From positions 40,022-104,021 of the forward strand of contig NZ_NFGZ01000011.1 of assembly GCF_002159175.1 (NCBI RefSeq): a stretch of DNA of 64,000 nucleotides. Reading direction: 5' to 3'. The position numbers were made by a program, and so were the translations under genes. Below the pieces are notes generated by a model. It was not told the origin of the DNA and did no database searches. It saw only the letters and a list, made by a program, of their open reading frames with translations. This DNA is from Flavonifractor sp. An92. GTDB lineage: Bacteria > Bacillota > Clostridia > Oscillospirales > Oscillospiraceae. Every line of letters starts with the position of its first letter. The stretch's first letter is position 1. This document shows, piece after piece, positions 59,621 to 64,000 of this stretch.

Positions 59621-60346
59621 ATGGCCAGCGAGTATCTCAAGTGGAAATACCGGGATGTGAAGCCGGAGCTGGCGGTGGAGCTGACGCCCCGGCAGAAACG
59701 GGCCAACTGGTGGTACTACCATAAGTGGTATGTATTTCTGGGGGCGGGAGTGCTGGCTCTGGGGGTCTATCTGACGGCCAGGGCCTTTGGACTGGGCCAG
59801 GTAATACCCGACTATCAGGTGGCCTATGTGGGCTCCACCTCCCTGCCGGAGGATACGGCGGCCGCTCTGGAGACGGCCCTGGCGGAGCTCGGGACCGACT
59901 GCAACGGCGACGGCCAGGTGGTGGTCCGGCTGAACCAGTATGTGATGGGGGACAGCTCCGGCGAGGGGGCCGTGTACACCTATGCCGGCAGTACCAGACT
60001 GATGGCCGATCTGGAGGCCTGTGACAGCTACTTTTTCCTCCTGGAGGACCCGGAGGTGTTTCAGGAGAACTACCAGGTCCTGCGCTGTCTGGACGGGAGC
60101 CTCCCGGATGAATCGGAGCAGGACAAGAGCTGCTGGCTCTCCTGGTCCGGCTGCCCGGTCCTCCGGGCGCTGCCGCTGGGGGAGTATACTGAGACGATCC
60201 CGGGCCAGGAGATCCACGGAGACAGCCAGGAGCAGCTCTCGTCTCTTTCTGTGGCCCGTCGGGGCTTCTGGACGGAGCGCACCTGTTCCGATTCCCAGGA
60301 ATGCGACGCGCTTTGGGACGCGATCACAAGGGGGAGTGACCAGTGA
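59621..60346 (+). CDS. Hypothetical membrane-anchored protein
   Basis: 241 residues. A basic and aromatic N-terminus (KRANWWYYHKWYVF) leads into one membrane helix at about 43-62; the rest is acidic and probably extracytoplasmic, with cysteines at positions 93, 134 and several near the end. No known domain is recognised. It starts 28 bases after the lacI-type stop and overlaps the lipoprotein gene by four bases (GTGA), so the two are coupled. Confidence 0.75.
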   Translation: MASEYLKWKYRDVKPELAVELTPRQKRANWWYYHKWYVFLGAGVLALGVYLTARAFGLGQVIPDYQVAYVGSTSLPEDTAAALETALAELGTDCNGDGQVVVRLNQYVMGDSSGEGAVYTYAGSTRLMADLEACDSYFFLLEDPEVFQENYQVLRCLDGSLPDESEQDKSCWLSWSGCPVLRALPLGEYTETIPGQEIHGDSQEQLSSLSVARRGFWTERTCSDSQECDALWDAITRGSDQ

Positions 60347-60939
60347 AACGGTGGAAATATGGGCTCACAGCGCTGCTTTTGACGGGTCTGCTGGGCCTGA
60401 GCGGATGCAGCTCCTATCCCGAGCAGGCCGCCGACGGGACCCCCTGGGACCCCGACTGGACCATGCTGGGGTCGGTACTGGGCGCGGAGGAGCCGGGCAA
60501 CGGCTTCTCTCTGCAGGAGAACTACTCGGTGCTGACGGGGGAGGACATCTACTACGCCACCTGGGTGGCCGGTGAGTCCTCCGCCTATACCAACGAGGAC
60601 GGGGAGGACGTGGACGTCTACGACGCCCAGCTCTATCTCCTGGCCGTCGGATGCGCGGATGAGAGCTATGCCCTGCAGAATCAGGAGGATTGGATCGCCC
60701 GGCAGCAGGAGACCTATACGGTGACCGAGACCTGGAGCGAGACCCGCAACGGCCAGGAATACACGCTGCTGGCCTACGAGTGCGGCTCGGAGACCAATCC
60801 CTATCAGCGGGGCGTGTCCGCCTTTACCGTCTACGGAAACTACGCCATCAGCGCCGAGCTGGCCTGTCGGGCCGAGTTTACCGGACAGGAGCGGGAGATT
60901 TTGCTCCAGTTCCTGGACGGCTGCCATTATAGTTTATAA
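60343..60939 (+). CDS. Hypothetical lipoprotein
   Basis: 198 residues, GTG start overlapping the previous stop. Signal peptide MKRWKYGLTALLLTGLLGLS with lipobox LSGC (Cys22). The mature domain is about 170 residues with the segments YYATWVAGESSAYTNEDGED and FTVYGNYAISAELACRAEF. I do not recognise the family. Its partner genes suggest a small envelope complex. Confidence 0.75.
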   Translation: MKRWKYGLTALLLTGLLGLSGCSSYPEQAADGTPWDPDWTMLGSVLGAEEPGNGFSLQENYSVLTGEDIYYATWVAGESSAYTNEDGEDVDVYDAQLYLLAVGCADESYALQNQEDWIARQQETYTVTETWSETRNGQEYTLLAYECGSETNPYQRGVSAFTVYGNYAISAELACRAEFTGQEREILLQFLDGCHYSL

Positions 60940-60957
60940 AGGAAAGGAGAACGTGTT

Positions 60958-61725
60958 ATGGGACTCTTTGTCCATGAGGACCCGTACTATGATCCCACGG
61001 TGCGCCAGGTGGGCTTCAACCGCTATAAGCAGCTGCTCTCCCAGTATGCCTTCTCCTGGATCAAGCTCAATCTGCTCACCGTGCTGGGCGCGCTGCCTCT
61101 GGCGGCGGGCATCGGATACGCCATCCTGTCCAGCAGCATTCTGGTCCTCATCCCCCTGTCCATCCTGGGGGGCATGATCTGGGGGCCCTTCCTGGCGGGG
61201 CTGTATGACGGCATTCTCCGGGGCCTGCGGGACGCGCCGGAGTCCTGGTGGACGGCCTGGCGGAAGAGCTGGCGGCAGAATGGCCGGGAGAGCCTGCTCC
61301 CCGGGGCGATCCTGGGCCTGCTTATCGGCATGTATGCCTTTATGGCGGCCCTTTTCTGGTGGTCCGAAACCCCGCAGACGCCGGGCACCCTTGCCCTGTA
61401 CCTGTTCTCCGGAGCCCTGTTTCTTCTGCTCAATACCCTCTACTGGCCCCAGCTGGTCCTGTTCCGGCAGACTACGTTGAATCGGGTCCGAAATATCATC
61501 CTGTTTACGGCAAAATATTTCTGGCGCATGGCGGGGGTGACCCTGCTGCAGCTTGTTTACCTGCTGGTGTTTGTGCTGCTGGCCCCCTGGACTCTGCTCC
61601 TGGTTCCGATGCTGGGGCTGTGGTATATCGTCTTTCTGTCGCAGTTTTTGATCTACGAGCGGATGGATCAGGAGCTTGGGATCGAAGAAAAATTCCAGGC
61701 ATCTTGTGTCGAGTCCCACTCCTGA
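60958..61725 (+). CDS. DUF624 (YesL-like) membrane protein
   Basis: 255 residues with about six membrane helices. The N-terminus MGLFVHEDPYYDPTVRQVGF, LLTVLGALPLAAGIGYAILS and GPFLAGLYDGILRGLRDAPE match the DUF624/YesL layout. YesL-like proteins are often found near carbohydrate ABC transporters; function is unknown. AAGGAG precedes the ATG. Confidence 0.75.
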   Translation: MGLFVHEDPYYDPTVRQVGFNRYKQLLSQYAFSWIKLNLLTVLGALPLAAGIGYAILSSSILVLIPLSILGGMIWGPFLAGLYDGILRGLRDAPESWWTAWRKSWRQNGRESLLPGAILGLLIGMYAFMAALFWWSETPQTPGTLALYLFSGALFLLLNTLYWPQLVLFRQTTLNRVRNIILFTAKYFWRMAGVTLLQLVYLLVFVLLAPWTLLLVPMLGLWYIVFLSQFLIYERMDQELGIEEKFQASCVESHS

Positions 61726-61730
61726 AAGTC

Positions 61731-61765
61731 AAAGAGCGAGGCACGTTTTGCGTGTCTCGCTCTTT
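61731..61765 (+). terminator. Terminator after the DUF624 gene
   Basis: A 14-bp stem (AAAGAGCGAGGCAC with near-perfect complement, 7-base loop) ending in TCTTTGTAATT, six bases after the stop. Confidence 0.8.
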
Positions 61766-61825
61766 GTAATTAAGTATAGATACTGCCACAAGCCGGGGCC
61801 CCGCACGGCGGGGCGGCGAAACCAA

Positions 61826-61859
61826 AAAGAAGGACACGATCATGTCGTGTCCTTCTTTT
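61826..61859 (-). terminator. Terminator of the five-tRNA cluster
   Basis: A 15-bp stem (AAAGAAGGACACGAT with complement and CATG loop region), directly downstream of tRNA-Lys on the minus strand, followed by TTTGGTTTCG. Confidence 0.75.
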
Positions 61860-61935
61860 TGGTGACCCGTCGGGGGCTCGAACCCCGGACCTTCGCCTTA
61901 AAAGGGCGTTGCTCTACCAACTGAGCTAACGAGTC
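61860..61935 (-). tRNA. tRNA-Lys (anticodon TTT)
   Basis: Acceptor GACTCGT/ACGGGTC, D arm GCTC/GAGC, anticodon loop CTTTTAA, T arm CGGGG-TTCGAGC-CCCCG, encoded CCA. Confidence 0.95.
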
Positions 61936-61974
61936 GTGGTCCATCTATTCAAAAGGGGTGTCCCCTGAAGTGTC

Positions 61975-62049
61975 TGGCAGGGATGGCTGGACTCGAACCA
62001 GCGAGTGAGGGAGTCAAAGTCCCTTGCCTTACCACTTGGCTACACCCCT
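61975..62049 (-). tRNA. tRNA-Gln (anticodon TTG)
   Basis: Acceptor AGGGGTG/CATCCCT (one G-U pair), anticodon stem AGGGA/TCCCT with loop CTTTGAC, T arm GCTGG-TTCGAGT-CCAGC, discriminator G, encoded CCA. Confidence 0.95.
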
Positions 62050-62110
62050 AAAGCGTAGACGAAAAGCAGAGAGCCGGAGCGGAGCTCCGGCTCTTCCGCC
62101 TTGAGTCGTA

Positions 62111-62188
<78 letters not shown>

Positions 62189-62228
62189 ATATAAGACAAC
62201 GCTTTTTGGAGATCAGCCAAAGGCTGAC

Positions 62229-62305
<77 letters not shown>

Positions 62306-62308
62306 ATG

Positions 62309-62382
62309 TGGAGCGGGTGATGGGAATCGAACCCACGCGACCAGCTTGGAAGGCTGGGATTCTACCATTGAACTACACCCGC
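62309..62382 (-). tRNA. tRNA-Gly (anticodon TCC)
   Basis: Acceptor GCGGGTG/CACCCGC, anticodon stem CCAGC/GCTGG with loop CTTCCAA, encoded CCA; first gene of the tRNA transcript. Confidence 0.95.
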
Positions 62383-62419
62383 ATGGGATCGCGGACGTCT
62401 TAGCGATGTCAGCTTGGAT

Positions 62420-62448
62420 ATGATAGCATGGCTGCGGGAAAATGTCAA
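62420..62448 (-). promoter_or_regulatory. Promoter of the five-tRNA cluster
   Basis: On the minus strand TTGACA (62448-62443), 17 bases, TATCAT (62425-62420), 37 bases before tRNA-Gly. Confidence 0.8.
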
Positions 62449-62467
62449 CACCTTTTTGAAAAAACTT

Positions 62468-62499
62468 GTGGGGGCGGGTCGAAGGGGACCCACCCCCAC
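62468..62499 (-). terminator. Terminator of the carbohydrate-binding lipoprotein gene
   Basis: A G/C-rich stem of about 13 bp (GTGGGGGCGGGTC arm and near-complement), followed on the minus strand by AAGTTTTTTC. Confidence 0.8.
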
Positions 62500-62514
62500 T
62501 TAAATAAGAACGGA

Positions 62515-63672
62515 TCAGGCGTCCCCGTTTTCCTCGGAGACATTGCCCACCGTCACCGTACACGTGCTGGCGTCGGTGAGCTGGGGCGAGGAGAAGAGGA
62601 AGGCGGTGCAGTCCCGCTCGAGGGTGTAGGAGAGCAGTTCTTCACCATCACCATCCTGGATGGTGAGCAGCGCCCCGGCGCTCTGCGGCTCCGTAAAGAT
62701 CCAATCCAGCACGGCCTGGGCGGAGCCCTCATCCACCGGCGTCACTGCGCTGCCCATGGCGAGCACGCTGCCGCCGTTGATCTGCACGCCGCTGCTGGCG
62801 GACAGGCCTTCGTCGGCGGACAGGGCCACCAGCTCGCCGTCGTTGACCACCACATGGCCCTGCGAGGCCACGGCGCTGCTGGCGCCGTCCTGACCGGCAT
62901 TGACAAAGAGCTTGCCGCCGTTGACGGTGATGACCGACAGGGCTTCCTCATTGGCCTGGAGCCCGGTGCTCTGGGACTGGACCACCATCCGGCCGCTGTC
63001 CAGCGTCAGGTGTGCCGCGCCCTGGATGCCGGCGCTGGCGCTGGTGACGGTGAGCAGGCCGTCGCCCTCCTCCTGACCGGAGACATTCAGGCTCATGGCG
63101 GTGGAGAGGGTGGCCACGGCATCGGCGGAGGTGCTGGTGAGGGTGTTCTCCGAGCCGTCGGCCAGCACCAGGGAGATGCCGGCCGTGGTGGTGTCCACCT
63201 CGGGCGAGGTGATCTCGGCGGTGAGGTCGGCGCACTCATAGACGTTTTCCACCACCAGAGCGGGGGCGGAGGAACAGGTGATGTCCACGCCGTCCAGGAT
63301 GAGGGTCACCACGGCCTCCGGGTCAGAGGCGGCGTCCGTCCCCAGGTCCACGGCCACCTGGCCGTCGGTGAGGGTGCCGCTGAGGCGGTAAGTACCCGGC
63401 TGGGTGATGACCACGGCAGTTGCGGTGCTCTCACCAGCGGCGTCATAGAGGGACTGGTCCACCAGGACCGGACTTTCGGTATCGCTGTCCACGGCCGCGC
63501 CATCCACGGTGACGCCGCTGTCGGAGAGGTCCACCGTGGTGGCGGTGTCGCTCTCGGTGGCCTCCGGCGTGGCGGTGGGCGTGGGGGTGGGGTCAGCGGT
63601 CTGGGTCGAACAGCCGGTCGCCTGGACCGCGAGCAGCGCGGCCAGCAGCGCGGATGCAGCAAAGGTTTTCAT
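62515..63672 (-). CDS. Carbohydrate-binding domain (DUF4353) lipoprotein
   Basis: 385 residues. Lipoprotein signal with Cys21 (VQATGC), a short Thr/Pro linker (PTPTPTATPEATES), and a beta-helix-like domain of repeated short strands (VVITQPGTYRLSGTLTDGQV; LTLDSGRMVVQSQSTGLQA; ITVNGGKLFVNAGQDG) typical of the DUF4353 carbohydrate-binding family. It probably sits on the outer face of the membrane. Single-gene unit with its own terminator. Confidence 0.85.
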   Translation of the reverse strand: MKTFAASALLAALLAVQATGCSTQTADPTPTPTATPEATESDTATTVDLSDSGVTVDGAAVDSDTESPVLVDQSLYDAAGESTATAVVITQPGTYRLSGTLTDGQVAVDLGTDAASDPEAVVTLILDGVDITCSSAPALVVENVYECADLTAEITSPEVDTTTAGISLVLADGSENTLTSTSADAVATLSTAMSLNVSGQEEGDGLLTVTSASAGIQGAAHLTLDSGRMVVQSQSTGLQANEEALSVITVNGGKLFVNAGQDGASSAVASQGHVVVNDGELVALSADEGLSASSGVQINGGSVLAMGSAVTPVDEGSAQAVLDWIFTEPQSAGALLTIQDGDGEELLSYTLERDCTAFLFSSPQLTDASTCTVTVGNVSEENGDA

Positions 63673-64000
63673 AAATTGGAGCTCCTTTCGGGATGGAGAG
63701 TTACCATAATTTCGTTATGATCCATCCGTACGGATACCATAGCACGGCAAGCCAAAAAAAATCTGAAAAAAGAACGAACTTTTTGTGAACACCCGGCGGA
63801 CACCAATTTTGGGCATAATTAGGTAATATTTTCCATTACCGTCTGGCATTTGGCGAAAATTCGGAGCGCAAAACGCCTGCTTTGCCCGGAAAGAAGGGAA
63901 AACTCCCTGTTTCAGATTCCAAAACCGGCCGGTCGGCTGAAAAGAATGGTTCAGATGTAGAAAATCGACGGGGGCGCCGGAGGGCGGGGGAGGTGAGGAG
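63673..64000. other. Intergenic region at the window end
   Basis: 328 bases without a recognisable gene. An inverted repeat GGTAAT-N7-ATTACC lies at 63822-63840 in an A/T-rich stretch, an operator or hairpin candidate. The last bases GGGGGAGGTGAGGAG look like a ribosome site for a plus-strand gene starting beyond the window. Confidence 0.45.

Overview
The window is about 60% G+C, with tightly packed operons, AGGAGG-type ribosome binding sites and several GTG/TTG starts. The gene set is that of an anaerobic Firmicute: a PTS with an HPr and a LicT-type antiterminator, lipoprotein-dependent ABC importers, a GldA/F/G-like exporter with a DUF4340 partner, a putative ferredoxin-type thioredoxin reductase, DUF624 and DUF2975 proteins. 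It fits best a gut Clostridium of the Oscillospiraceae (Flavonifractor/Lawsonibacter/Intestinimonas type). This is an inference from gene content, not from a marker gene. I saw no mobile element, CRISPR array or rRNA.

Region 1 (1-9143, minus strand) is the most unusual part. A cystine-type ABC importer (binding protein, permease, ATPase) runs directly into a DUF169 protein, a NifH-like iron protein, a NifD-like and a NifK-like subunit, then a MATE exporter; a truncated LysR regulator lies downstream. No FeMo-cofactor assembly genes are present. I read it as an uncharacterised nitrogenase-like reductase whose substrate is probably brought in by the linked importer.

Region 2 (9030-17797, minus) is a peptide-utilisation operon: oppA, a 106-residue internally deleted PepC-like gene, oppB, oppC, oppD, oppF, an M24 peptidase and a full PepC. 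Region 3 (18395-23131, plus) is a four-gene GldA/F/G-like ABC exporter with a DUF4340 protein. A tRNA-Ala gene follows, then a 1419-residue GGDEF/EAL/GGDEF cyclic-di-GMP protein.

Region 4 (27761-34600, minus) is the phosphate regulon pstS-pstC-pstA-pstB-phoU-phoB-phoR with Pho-box-like repeats before pstS. Region 5 (34602-41613) holds a WYL regulator and envelope genes: NlpC/P60, polysaccharide deacetylase, DUF2461, VanW, XpaC-like. Region 6 (41684-45233, plus) is a PTS operon (EIICBA, antiterminator, HPr) with a RAT/terminator switch in its leader. Region 7 (45239-49989) has a small XRE/DUF2975 unit facing an ArsR-controlled thiol-redox operon (TrxB-like, Trx, acetyltransferase, PNPOx-like).

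Region 8 (50146-52096) is a LysR regulator and a short-chain dehydrogenase. Region 9 (52154-59593) is a fructoside-utilisation locus: CUT1 permeases, binding protein, GH32, fructokinase and a divergent LacI regulator with palindromic operators. Region 10 (59621-61725) is a three-gene membrane/lipoprotein set. A five-tRNA cluster (Gly-Arg-His-Gln-Lys, minus) and a carbohydrate-binding lipoprotein close the window.
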